From: RBC038 sp041390625 | GTDB taxonomy: Bacteria > Chloroflexota > Dehalococcoidia > UBA2979 | Assembly: GCA_041390625.1 (NCBI GenBank) | Contig: JAWKPM010000003.1 | Location: 62,001 to 126,000, forward strand | Length of the DNA stretch: 64,000 nucleotides | Direction: 5' to 3' | Shown here: positions 42,284 through 50,120 of the stretch, piece after piece | How the letters are laid out: each line of letters opens with the position of its first letter | Numbering within the stretch: the stretch's first letter is position 1 | Program-made: the position numbers and the translations under genes | Notes under the pieces: generated by a model | Database searches by the model: none | Seen by the model: only the letters and a program-made list of their open reading frames with translations | What the model was told of the DNA's origin: nothing

Positions 42284-43120
42284 TCAGCGCTCGGAACGAT
42301 CGCTTTCGGACGGCCCGGGGAGCCCGGGCCGTTCGCTTGTCCCGAGGTCCGGCAGGGCCTGCGCGATGAAGGCGTCGAGGTCGAACTGCGAGAGGTCGAC
42401 GATGTTGCCGGCCTCGATCTCCTCACGGAGCTCGGTGAGCAGCTCCTCGCGGCGCTCCTGCGCCTCGCGGGTGAGCTCGAGCTCCTCCTCGATGCGCTCG
42501 GCGAGGAAGCGCTCGGGCGCCTCGCCTCGACCGGGCACCCGCGCCTCGAGGGTGCGCTGCAGCACGGCGTAGCGGTTGCCGCCGATGTAGTGCAGCGGGC
42601 GGCTGGGCTCGGGCCCCACGCTCCAGCGCTCGTCGAAGGCCTCGGGATCGACCTGCACCGCGACGGGCAGGCCGACGAAGAGCACGTGGTCACCGATCGG
42701 CACGACCTGCTGCACCTCGCACTCGATCCAGGCGGCGCAGCCCTCGATGAGGGGGGCCGTGAGGCGCGCGGCGGGGAAGGTGGCGAGCTGCGTCGCCTCG
42801 AACTTGTCGACCTCGGCGCCGGTGAGGGCGCCGAGGTACTGGACGTGGTGGATGAGCGGGCGCGCGGGGAAGTTGAGGGCGAACTCCTCCGAGTGCTGAA
42901 TCATGTCGACGCTGTGACGGGAGCGCTCGATCGAGATGCCGATGAGCGGCGGGTCGGAGGAGAGCGGCGCGTGCCACGCGAGCGGCATGACGTTCTGTTC
43001 GCCTCGGAAGGCGCTGGTGACGAGGGTGACGGGGCCGCCCATGAGCAGACGCGCCGCGAAGTTCGCGGGGCGGCGCTCGATGCCTTCGGGCGGTGGGCGG
43101 AGTGCGTCCTCGAGGGTCAC
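42284..43120 (-). CDS. Flavin reductase-like FMN-binding protein with C-terminal helical extension
   Basis: A 278-residue protein. The first 190 residues are a flavin reductase-like split barrel: RLLMGGPVTLVTSAFRGEQN, NVMPLAWHAPLSSDPPLIGI, SRHSVDMIQHSEEFALNFP and AAWIECEVQQVVPIGDH. The remaining 90 residues are charged and helical (EELELTREAQERREELLTEL), which is unusual for the family. A TATACT box ends 6 bases before the GTG start, so the mRNA is probably leaderless. It may supply reduced flavin to a partner oxygenase, but none is adjacent. Confidence 0.85.
   Translation of the reverse strand: MTLEDALRPPPEGIERRPANFAARLLMGGPVTLVTSAFRGEQNVMPLAWHAPLSSDPPLIGISIERSRHSVDMIQHSEEFALNFPARPLIHHVQYLGALTGAEVDKFEATQLATFPAARLTAPLIEGCAAWIECEVQQVVPIGDHVLFVGLPVAVQVDPEAFDERWSVGPEPSRPLHYIGGNRYAVLQRTLEARVPGRGEAPERFLAERIEEELELTREAQERREELLTELREEIEAGNIVDLSQFDLDAFIAQALPDLGTSERPGLPGPSESDRSER
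42310..42332 (+). terminator. Terminator inside the 3' end of the convergent flavin reductase gene
   Basis: ACGGCCCGGG pairs with CCCGGGCCGT across GAG. It would end transcription from the 39950 gene while lying within the last codons of the convergent gene. Confidence 0.65.
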
Positions 43121-43151
43121 ATCGCGAGTATAGGTCTGCGCCGACGGCGGG

Positions 43152-43664
43152 CTACAGGCTCGCCACCATGTGGATGTCGGTCGGCTCGAACTCGTACAGC
43201 CGCGGGTCGGGGTGCAGCGTGGGCGCGAAGCCCTGGCTGAGATAGAACGCCACCGCCGCCTCGGTCTCCGCGGCGGAGACGTAGATGGACGTCGCACCCT
43301 GCGCCTGCGCCAGTTGCCTGACCTCGGCGAGGAGCAGGCGCGCGACGCCCCGACGCCGGTGGTGGCGGTCCACGTGCAGGGTGGCGAGCTGCGCCATGGT
43401 CTCCGTCAGCCGATAGCGCAACGACGCCTCGCCAACGAGGGTGCCGGCATCGAACGCGCCGAGCCAGACATCCGGAACGTGGGCGTCCTGCCACACTCGC
43501 ACACGATGGGCCCACTCTGCGGCGTCCCAGCGGGGCCGCTCCAGGCGGTTCGTCTCGAGCAGCAGCTCGCCATCGACCAACCGATACGTGCGCTCGATCG
43601 TCTCGCCGACGTCGATGTCGGAGAGCCTGGACAGCTCGTGAGGGGACAGGGCACGGATGTTCAT
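43152..43664 (-). CDS. GNAT family N-acetyltransferase
   Basis: A 170-residue GNAT protein. The acetyl-CoA loop is VDRHHRRRGVARLLLAEVRQ, preceded by LGAFDAGTLVGEASLRYRL and followed by ATSIYVSAAETEAAVAFYLS with QGFAPTLHP. The ATG at 43664 is supported by the normal N-terminus MNIRALSPHELSRLS. Substrate unknown. It lies on the same strand as the DUF309 gene and the flavin reductase but with its own gaps. Confidence 0.87.
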   Translation of the reverse strand: MNIRALSPHELSRLSDIDVGETIERTYRLVDGELLLETNRLERPRWDAAEWAHRVRVWQDAHVPDVWLGAFDAGTLVGEASLRYRLTETMAQLATLHVDRHHRRRGVARLLLAEVRQLAQAQGATSIYVSAAETEAAVAFYLSQGFAPTLHPDPRLYEFEPTDIHMVASL

Positions 43665-43693
43665 GGTCGAGCGTGTCCGGCCGCGTGCCGCTG

Positions 43694-44182
43694 TTACGGC
43701 GCGCCGACGTGGGGCGTCTCGATCTGCGGCATCGCGTCTGAGCGGCCGAGGCCCTCGAGGCGGGACATGTTCGCCTCGCTGGCGGAGGCCAGCGTCTCGA
43801 CATCGATGCCGCGATGGCGGGCGCCGTAGGCGCGGATCCGACTGACGCCTCGATGCATGAGGGTGTGGGCGCCGCGCGGGTTGCCGCGCTGGACGTGGGT
43901 GTAGCCAGCGCCCAGCTGAGACAGCCCCTTGAAGAACTCCTCGTCGGGGTCCTCGGCCTTGCGGGCCATCCGCCAGGCCGTCTCCCACGCCTCGTGGGCG
44001 CCGAAGTAGACGCCGGCGTCGAAGTACTCGATCCCTCGGCGGTGGCACTCGTCCATCGACATGACGTCGAAGTCGGGCAGCACGAGGCGCGGCTCGGTGC
44101 CGTAGGGCATCGGCCGGCCGAACTCGTCGCGGGGACGCTCGGTCTTCGGTGGGGTGACGCGCTCGATGGAGTCCTCGGTCAT
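43694..44182 (-). CDS. DUF309 protein
   Basis: A 162-residue protein with the DUF309 core HRRGIEYFDAGVYFGAHEAW, a strand of conserved W and E residues, and a helix with FFKGLSQLGAGYTHVQRGN that ends in MHRGVSRIRAYGARHRG. The N-terminal 40 residues are Pro/Arg-rich and probably disordered. The function of DUF309 is unknown, though it is widely conserved in Bacillota and Chloroflexota. It is not coupled to a neighbour. Confidence 0.86.
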   Translation of the reverse strand: MTEDSIERVTPPKTERPRDEFGRPMPYGTEPRLVLPDFDVMSMDECHRRGIEYFDAGVYFGAHEAWETAWRMARKAEDPDEEFFKGLSQLGAGYTHVQRGNPRGAHTLMHRGVSRIRAYGARHRGIDVETLASASEANMSRLEGLGRSDAMPQIETPHVGAP

Positions 44183-44265
44183 GCGCCCAGTGTACGGGCG
44201 GTTCGCGTGCGCGCAGCGAGGCCCTAGGATCGCCGTGCGAGCGGGCCGGGACCGAGGAGCATGCG

Positions 44266-44790
44266 ATGACCCCCGTCGAACTGCAGCCCGGCGAAGAGAT
44301 CATCAAGCTCTCGCGCCGGCACTGGATCGTGCTGTACCCGTGGCTCGTGTTCGATGCGCTGGTCGCCCTCGTGCCCCTGGGCCTGGCGATCTGGGCGCGA
44401 TCGAACATCGACGGCACGGTCGGCACGATCATCCTCGTGGCGGGCGTGCTGTGGGTGGCCGGCATCGCGGTGCGGGCGTACTTCCGCTGGTACCGGTACC
44501 AGAACGACCTGTGGCTCGTGACGAACCAGCGGCTGGTCGACTCCCTGAAGCGGCACTGGTTCCATCACCAGGTAGCTTCGGCGGACCTCATCGACATCGA
44601 AGACGTCTCGATGCAGCGCAGCGGCGTGCTGGAGACGATGCTCGACTTCGGCGACCTGCAGGTCCAGACGGCGGGTGAGCGCGAGAAGTTCGTGCTGGGG
44701 AACATCCAGCACCCGTCGCAGCTGCTGACGATCATCGATCGCGCGCGGGACGAGTCGCGGCGCGAGCTCGGACGGCCTCAGGCGCTCTGA
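44266..44790 (+). CDS. Bacterial PH-domain membrane protein
   Basis: A 174-residue protein with two membrane helices (LYPWLVFDALVALVPLGLAI and TIILVAGVLWVAGIAVRAYF), then a bacterial pleckstrin-like (bPH2/YdbS-type) domain: YRYQNDLWLVTNQRLVDSLK, SADLIDIEDVSMQRSGVLET, FGDLQVQTAG. Such proteins are common in Gram-positive relatives and their role is unknown. The stop lies close to the convergent zinc-ribbon gene. Confidence 0.85.
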   Translation: MTPVELQPGEEIIKLSRRHWIVLYPWLVFDALVALVPLGLAIWARSNIDGTVGTIILVAGVLWVAGIAVRAYFRWYRYQNDLWLVTNQRLVDSLKRHWFHHQVASADLIDIEDVSMQRSGVLETMLDFGDLQVQTAGEREKFVLGNIQHPSQLLTIIDRARDESRRELGRPQAL

Positions 44791-44803
44791 AGCGGGCGGC
44801 CGG

Positions 44804-45088
44804 CTACTCCGCCGGCGCCTCCTCGGCAGCGGGCTCCTCGGTGGCGGCCGGGGCGGCAGCGGCCTGCGCGGCGGCAGCCTGCCTCGCGCGCCAGTTGTTG
44901 ACGAGCGGAGTGTCCGGCAGGAACTCCGCGTAGCAGCGCTGGCACTTGTAGCCCATCGGGCGGTGCTCTTCGAGGGCGACATTGTTGCGGTAGCGCGCCA
45001 TGAGGCGCTCGTGCGGGCACGTCTGGGGGTCCGGGAACTGCGGCGGGCGCGGGTTCCCGGGGCCGAAGATGGTGGTCAGCAGGCTCAT
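44804..45088 (-). CDS. Small zinc-ribbon-like protein
   Basis: A 94-residue protein with a metal-site pattern: CPHERLMARY near residue 24 and YKCQRCYAEFLPDTPLV near 48-52 (C-x2-C), followed by an Ala/Glu/Pro-rich low-complexity tail. The spacing suggests a zinc ribbon or a nucleic-acid-associated protein, but the function is not known. A hairpin terminator lies beyond its far end, separating it from the lipoprotein on the same strand. Confidence 0.7.
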   Translation of the reverse strand: MSLLTTIFGPGNPRPPQFPDPQTCPHERLMARYRNNVALEEHRPMGYKCQRCYAEFLPDTPLVNNWRARQAAAAQAAAAPAATEEPAAEEAPAE

Positions 45089-45180
45089 CGCGCCCTCCTC
45101 GCGGTGCGCAGACTATCGCGCCTCGGGTCGTTCGGGCCAGCGCTCGGAACGGCCGTCCGGGCCTCGAAGACCAGAGACGA

Positions 45181-45209
45181 CGAAGCCCGCGGCATCGCCG
45201 CGGGCTTCG
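45181..45209. terminator. Terminator after the double-cupredoxin gene
   Basis: CGAAGCCCGCGGC pairs perfectly with GCCGCGGGCTTCG across ATC, just beyond the stop of the 45231 reading frame. Confidence 0.87.
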
Positions 45210-45230
45210 CTTCGATCGAGCGGACGAGCG

Positions 45231-46192
45231 TTACTCGGCCGCGAACTCCTTGGTCATGCCCAGCACGAAGTGCGGTGCACCCTCGGCGTTCGGGATGAAG
45301 CAGATCAGGGCGTAGTTGCCCGCTGCCAGGTTGACAGTGGCGACCGTCGAGTCACCCGGGAAGATGCCCTGCGCGCCACCGACGTTCGTGAACGGCGGCG
45401 GGCCGGCCGGCGGGGCCTCCGAGGTGAAGAACGCGACCGCGTCCTCGACCGTGGCGCCCTCGGCGAGCTGGAGCAGGTTGGCCTCGTGCGGCTCGCCACC
45501 GTTGTTGCTGAGCTTCAGCACGACGTCGCCGGCGGCGACGGAGTCGGGGGCCTCGAAGCCGTAGTCGACGGCCGTGACCTCGAAGTTGGCCTCCGGCACG
45601 GCAGCGGTGTTCTCGTCACCGGCGACCTCGATGAGGGCAGCCATGCCCTTCGCGAAGTGCGGCACGCCATCGGCCGGGTCGGGGACGAGGCAGAGCAGCG
45701 CGTAGGTGCCGGCCTGCAACTCGGCGACGGTGCCGGCGCTCGCGCCCGGACCGATCTGGCCGACGCCGCCCGTGAGGGTGGCGAACTCGGGGAAGGGACC
45801 GCCTTCCTCGAAGGCCTGAAGGCCAGCCGTCAGGTCCTCCATCGTCGTGCCCTCGGTGAGGCCGACGAACTGGAGGTGGTGGACCTGCTCACCGGTGTTG
45901 TTCATGGTGATGGCGTTGGTGCCAGGCACGAAGTTGGCGTTCGAGAGGTCGAACGCGAACTCAGAGGCACCGATGGTGACGGCGTTGGCCTCGGCCTCGG
46001 TCGGGGCCTCGGTCGCCGTCGCGGTCTCGGTCGCTGCGGCGGCGGTCTCGGTGGCCGTCGCGGTCTCGGTGGTCGAGCCGCCTCGGTGGGGGTCGCGTCC
46101 CCTTCGTCGTCGTCGCTGCTGCACGCGCCGACCAGCATGACCGCCGCGATGGCGGTGCCGATCAACAACGTCCGGGCTCTCACCAGTCTCAC
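45231..46192 (-). pseudogene. Frameshifted double-cupredoxin lipoprotein
   Basis: The signal peptide and lipobox (AVMLVGAC, starting at GTG 46192 after GGGAGGG) are in one frame, and the rest of the protein in another. The frames switch in a Thr/Glu/Ala-rich linker near 46075-46093, where one base appears to be missing; adding one base gives a continuous protein. The mature part has two tandem cupredoxin-like repeats, each with a His (VHHLQFV; PHEANLL) and a late Cys-His-Met set (LLCLVPDPADGVPHFAKGM; LICFIPNAEGAPHFVLGM). It could be an assembly error or a real disruption. Confidence 0.72.
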
Positions 46193-46335
46193 TTCGTTCC
46201 CTCCCTGCGCGTGCCCTCGTCGTGGTGGCACTTGGAGCCTCCACGGCACGCGCTCGGGATTCTTTCGGACGGCCAGCGCTGGGTCAACGTCACCTGACGT
46301 GTTGAGCATCTTTTTCAGAAAACTGTCACGCACGC

Positions 46336-46364
46336 TTGACACGAACACCCGTTCTCATGCATCG
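46336..46364 (+). promoter_or_regulatory. LexA/SOS box and promoter of mrfAB
   Basis: TTGACA (46336-46341) is followed at once by CGAACACCCGTTCT; the core GAACACCCGTTC (46343-46354) is a perfect GAAC-N4-GTTC box in the spacer. A weak -10 (CATCGT) lies about 18 bases from the -35. A short inverted repeat (TGCGA-TG-TCGCA) follows. The ATG of mrfA is 56-66 bases further on. Confidence 0.8.
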
Positions 46365-46419
46365 TGCGATGTCGCACATCTGTTCTTGCGACGGACCGCT
46401 CCGGGCATGAGGTGCAGGG

Positions 46420-48747
46420 ATGAGCATCGAGACCGCGCTCGCCGCGCTGCGCGCCGACCCCACGCTGGCAGACGGGTTCATCGATTGGCGCACGCTGCCC
46501 TCCGAGGAGGCGCGCTTCGGGGCGTGGCCTCGAGGGCTCGACCCTCGGCTGGTGGGTGCGCTGCGCGCGCGGGGCATCGAGCGCCCGTACGTGCACCAGT
46601 CGGCCGCCATCGCGCACGCCATGGCCGGGCGCGACCAGGTGGTGGTCACGCCCACGGCCTCGGGCAAGACGCTCTGCTACAACGTCCCGGTCGTCGACGC
46701 CGTGGCGCGCGACCCGGCCTCGAGGGCGCTCTATCTCTTCCCGACGAAGGCGCTGGCGCAGGACCAGCTCCACGAGTTGCACGGGCTCATCACCGAGGCC
46801 GGCATCGACCTCAAGACCTTCACCTACGACGGTGACACCGCGCCTCGCGAGCGACGTGCCGTGCGCACCGCCGGGCACGTCGTGATCACGAACCCGGACA
46901 TGCTGCACAGCGGGATCCTGCCGAACCACACGAAGTGGGTCCGGCTCTTCGAGCACCTGCGGTACATCGTCATCGACGAGCTGCACACCTATCGAGGCGT
47001 CTTCGGATCGCACGTCGCCAACGTGCTGCGCCGGCTGCTGCGGATCTGTCGCTTCTACGGATCGGACCCCGTCTTCATCTGCTCGAGCGCCACGATCGCC
47101 AACCCCGGCGAACTGGCCTCGATGCTCACGGGGCGCGAGGTGGAGGTCGTCGACGACAACGGCGCGCCTCGGGGGGAGCGCGTGATCGCGCTGTACAACC
47201 CGCCGCTCGTGAACGCCGAGCTCGGCATTCGACGCGGCGTGGTGCACTCGACGCGCGCGATCGCGGAGCGGCTGCGCGAGGAGAGCGTGCAGTCGATCGT
47301 CTTCACGGGCTCGCGCCACAACGTGGAGCTGCTGACGCAGTACCTGCGCGACGCGCTGCCTCAGAACCCCACCACCGCCGCGACGGTCCGCGGCTACCGC
47401 TCCGGCTACCTCCCGAAGGAGCGTCGCGCGATCGAGGCAGGGCTGCGCTCCGGCGAGATCCGCACGGTGGTTGCGACGAACGCCCTCGAGCTGGGGATCG
47501 ACATCGGCGGGCTCGACGCCTCGGTACTCGCCGGCTACCCGGGGACGGTCGCCAGCATGTGGCAGCAGCTCGGTCGTGCCGGGCGCCGGCAGGAGACGGC
47601 GCTCGGCATCCTGGTCGCGAATAACGGGCCCCTCGACCAGTACGTCGTGACGCACCCGGAGTACGTCTTCGGTGAAAGCGTCGAGGCCGGGCTGATCAAC
47701 CCGGACAACCCGATCGTGGCGGCCGAGCACCTGAAGTGCGCCGTCTTCGAGCTGCCCCTCGAGGCGGACGAGCTGGCCGCGATGGGCGCGCACACGGATG
47801 CGCTGCTCGAGGTGCTGGCGGACGACGGGACGGTGTACCAGCAGGGCGGGCGGACGTACTGGTCCAACCTCGCGTATCCCGCCGAGGACATCTCGTTGCG
47901 CCTCGCCGACGAGCAGAACGTCGTGATCATCGACCAGGGTCCGCCGGCGAAGGTGGTGGGTGAGATCGCGCGCCCGGCGGCGATGACGACGGTGCACGAC
48001 GAGGCGATCTACATCCACGACGGCCGCCAGTACCACGTCGACCGCCTCGACTGGACCGAGCTGAAGGCCTACATCCGCCCCGTCGACGTCGACTACTACA
48101 CGGACGCGCACCTCGCGGTGGACCTGCGCGTCCTCGAGGAGTGGGATGGCGAGCGCACCGAGTTTCGGCGCGGGCACGGCGAGGTGGCGGTGTTTTACCT
48201 CGCGACGCTGTTCAAGAAGATCAAGCTCTACACGCACGAGAACATCGGCTGGGGCAAGATCCGGCTGCCGCAGGACGACCTCCACACCGGCGCGTTCTGG
48301 GTCACGCTGCCCGACTCGCTGATCGAGGGGCGGACGCGGGCGGAGATCGAGGGCGCGCTGTACGGCCTCGGCGAGGTGCTGGTGCACGTCGCGCCGCTGC
48401 TGCTGATGTGCGACCCGCGCGACCTGCACGTGGCGACGCAGGTGCGATCGCCGCACACCGGCGCGCCGACGGCCTTCCTCTGGGAGTCCGTACCGGGCGG
48501 GGTCGGCTTCGGGCAGCACCTCTTCGATCAGGCGGCGCGGCTGCTGGGGATTGCGCGCTCGGTGGTCGATGAGTGCCCGTGCCCCTCGGGCTGCCCGGCG
48601 TGCGTCGGCCCTCCCGCCGCGCCGGGCGAGGGCGTGAAGCACCTCGTGCTGGCCGCGCTGACCTCGATGTGCGACGCGATGGCCTCGGACGTCGATGCGT
48701 CCCCCGAGGTCCTCGCGAGCGCCGGCGATGCGGCCGGCGGCGGCTAG
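46420..48747 (+). CDS. mrfA: MrfA-like DEXH-box DNA repair helicase
   Basis: A 775-residue superfamily 2 helicase of the YprA/MrfA type, which acts with MrfB in repair of mitomycin C-type damage. Seen: Walker A HTPTASGKTLCYN-like (seen as TPTASGKTLCYN), the DEXH box VIDELHTYRG, motif III SSATIANP, and the second RecA domain (ATNALELGIDIGGLDASVL, GRAGRRQETALGILVAN). The C-terminal DUF1998 region holds the Cys cluster CPCPSGCPACVG. An SOS box stands in its promoter, and mrfB begins 2 bases after its stop. Confidence 0.93.
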   Translation: MSIETALAALRADPTLADGFIDWRTLPSEEARFGAWPRGLDPRLVGALRARGIERPYVHQSAAIAHAMAGRDQVVVTPTASGKTLCYNVPVVDAVARDPASRALYLFPTKALAQDQLHELHGLITEAGIDLKTFTYDGDTAPRERRAVRTAGHVVITNPDMLHSGILPNHTKWVRLFEHLRYIVIDELHTYRGVFGSHVANVLRRLLRICRFYGSDPVFICSSATIANPGELASMLTGREVEVVDDNGAPRGERVIALYNPPLVNAELGIRRGVVHSTRAIAERLREESVQSIVFTGSRHNVELLTQYLRDALPQNPTTAATVRGYRSGYLPKERRAIEAGLRSGEIRTVVATNALELGIDIGGLDASVLAGYPGTVASMWQQLGRAGRRQETALGILVANNGPLDQYVVTHPEYVFGESVEAGLINPDNPIVAAEHLKCAVFELPLEADELAAMGAHTDALLEVLADDGTVYQQGGRTYWSNLAYPAEDISLRLADEQNVVIIDQGPPAKVVGEIARPAAMTTVHDEAIYIHDGRQYHVDRLDWTELKAYIRPVDVDYYTDAHLAVDLRVLEEWDGERTEFRRGHGEVAVFYLATLFKKIKLYTHENIGWGKIRLPQDDLHTGAFWVTLPDSLIEGRTRAEIEGALYGLGEVLVHVAPLLLMCDPRDLHVATQVRSPHTGAPTAFLWESVPGGVGFGQHLFDQAARLLGIARSVVDECPCPSGCPACVGPPAAPGEGVKHLVLAALTSMCDAMASDVDASPEVLASAGDAAGGG

Positions 48748-48749
48748 CG

Positions 48750-50060
48750 ATGCTCCGGGCCGAGACGCGCGAGCGTCTGCGCCTGCTGATTCGTGAGATC
48801 GAGACGCGGCCTCGCGCGGCCGCGCCCGCCTCGATGGAGCGCGAGCCGGAGGCCGTGCCGGCGCGGCCGTGGGAGGGCGGCGACGACCTCGAGGTGCCGC
48901 AGCGCGGGCTGCGCGAGGCGGTCCGGCGCGAGACCGACGAGGGGACGTTTACCTACCGCGAGCTGCGGTACGACCTCGACTACGCGGTGGGCGGACAGTC
49001 GCTATCGGAGCTCGAGGCGCTCGCCGGCGCGATCGGGGTGCTCGCGCCAGACGCCGGCGCGGAGGGCGCGGAGCTGGAGTCGCTGCTGTTCCTGGACATC
49101 GAGACCACCGGCCTCGGTGGGGCGGGGGCGATCGCCTTCCTCGTGGCGACGGGGCGCGTGGAGGGCGGGGCATTCGTGCTGCGTCAGTACCTCGCGGAGT
49201 CGCCGGCGGAGGAGGGGGCGCTCCTCGATGCGCTGATCGCGGACACCGAGGTCGAGCGAGGCGAGCCCGTCCTCGCGACGTACAACGGCCGCGCCTTCGA
49301 CGCACCCATGCTCGACGCGCGCGCGACCATGCACCGCCGTCGCGCGGGCTTCGAGTCGCTGCGTCACGTCGACCTGCTCATGCCGGCGCGTGCGGTCTAT
49401 CGCGGCTGGCTGGCGTCGTGCCGCCTCGCGACGATCGAGTCGGAGGTGATGGGGCTGACGCGCCCTTCGGCGGACGTCGACGGCGCCGAGGTGCCGGCGT
49501 GGTACTTCCGCTACCTGCGCACCGGCGACATGCGCTGCATCGAGCCGATCGCATCGCACAACGCGATCGACGTGGTGTCGCTGGCGGCGCTGGCCGGACG
49601 CCTCGGTGCGCTGGTCGGGGGGCGGCGTGCGCCGGAGGGGGGCGAGAGCCTCGGGCTGGCGCGACTCCTCGGCGCGGCGGCCGACCTCGAGTCCTCGAAG
49701 CGCTGGCTCGAGCGAGCGGCGGCCGAGCTCGGTCCGGGCGACGCACGGCGCGAAGCGCTGATGCGCCTCGGGCTGCACTATCGCCGCGCCGGGCGGCACG
49801 ACCTCGCCGAACCGCTGTGGTGGGAGCTGGTGTCGACGCCGGGGTTGTGGTCGCTGCACGCGCACGAGGAGCTGGCGAAGTACTACGAGCACCGCTGCCA
49901 CGACTTCGCGCGGGCGAGCGACGTCGTCGAGCAGGCGCTGGCGCTCGCGACCCGCGCCGAGCCTCGATTTGCCCACGCGCGGCACATCGAGGCATTTCGG
50001 TATCGCCTCGCTCGGCTAACATCACGACAGAAGCGAGCGTCGGGCACCGGCTCGGACTGA
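48750..50060 (+). CDS. mrfB: MrfB-like RNase H-fold exonuclease with TPR-like C-terminus
   Basis: A 436-residue partner of MrfA. The central domain (about 105-300) is a DEDDh-type 3'-5' exonuclease: FLDIETTGLGGAGAIAFLVA (acids D, E), ATYNGRAFDAPMLDARATMH, and a late SHNAIDVVSLAALAGRL (His-Asp). The C-terminal part is helical repeats (ALMRLGLHYRRAGRHDLAEP; AKYYEHRCHDFARASDVVEQ), like TPR. Gene pairing with mrfA, coupled and under an SOS box, supports the assignment. The starting ATG overlaps the mrfA stop region. Confidence 0.9.
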   Translation: MLRAETRERLRLLIREIETRPRAAAPASMEREPEAVPARPWEGGDDLEVPQRGLREAVRRETDEGTFTYRELRYDLDYAVGGQSLSELEALAGAIGVLAPDAGAEGAELESLLFLDIETTGLGGAGAIAFLVATGRVEGGAFVLRQYLAESPAEEGALLDALIADTEVERGEPVLATYNGRAFDAPMLDARATMHRRRAGFESLRHVDLLMPARAVYRGWLASCRLATIESEVMGLTRPSADVDGAEVPAWYFRYLRTGDMRCIEPIASHNAIDVVSLAALAGRLGALVGGRRAPEGGESLGLARLLGAAADLESSKRWLERAAAELGPGDARREALMRLGLHYRRAGRHDLAEPLWWELVSTPGLWSLHAHEELAKYYEHRCHDFARASDVVEQALALATRAEPRFAHARHIEAFRYRLARLTSRQKRASGTGSD

Positions 50061-50120
50061 GCCAACGCGGCCCGTCCTGCGCCGCTCGTGCGACCAACGT
50101 GATCCGGATCGGGGACCCAC

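Noticed and set aside
46315..48642. A 775-codon minus-strand open frame opposite mrfA
   Set aside because: It is the shadow of the clear MrfA helicase gene, with composition typical of antisense frames.
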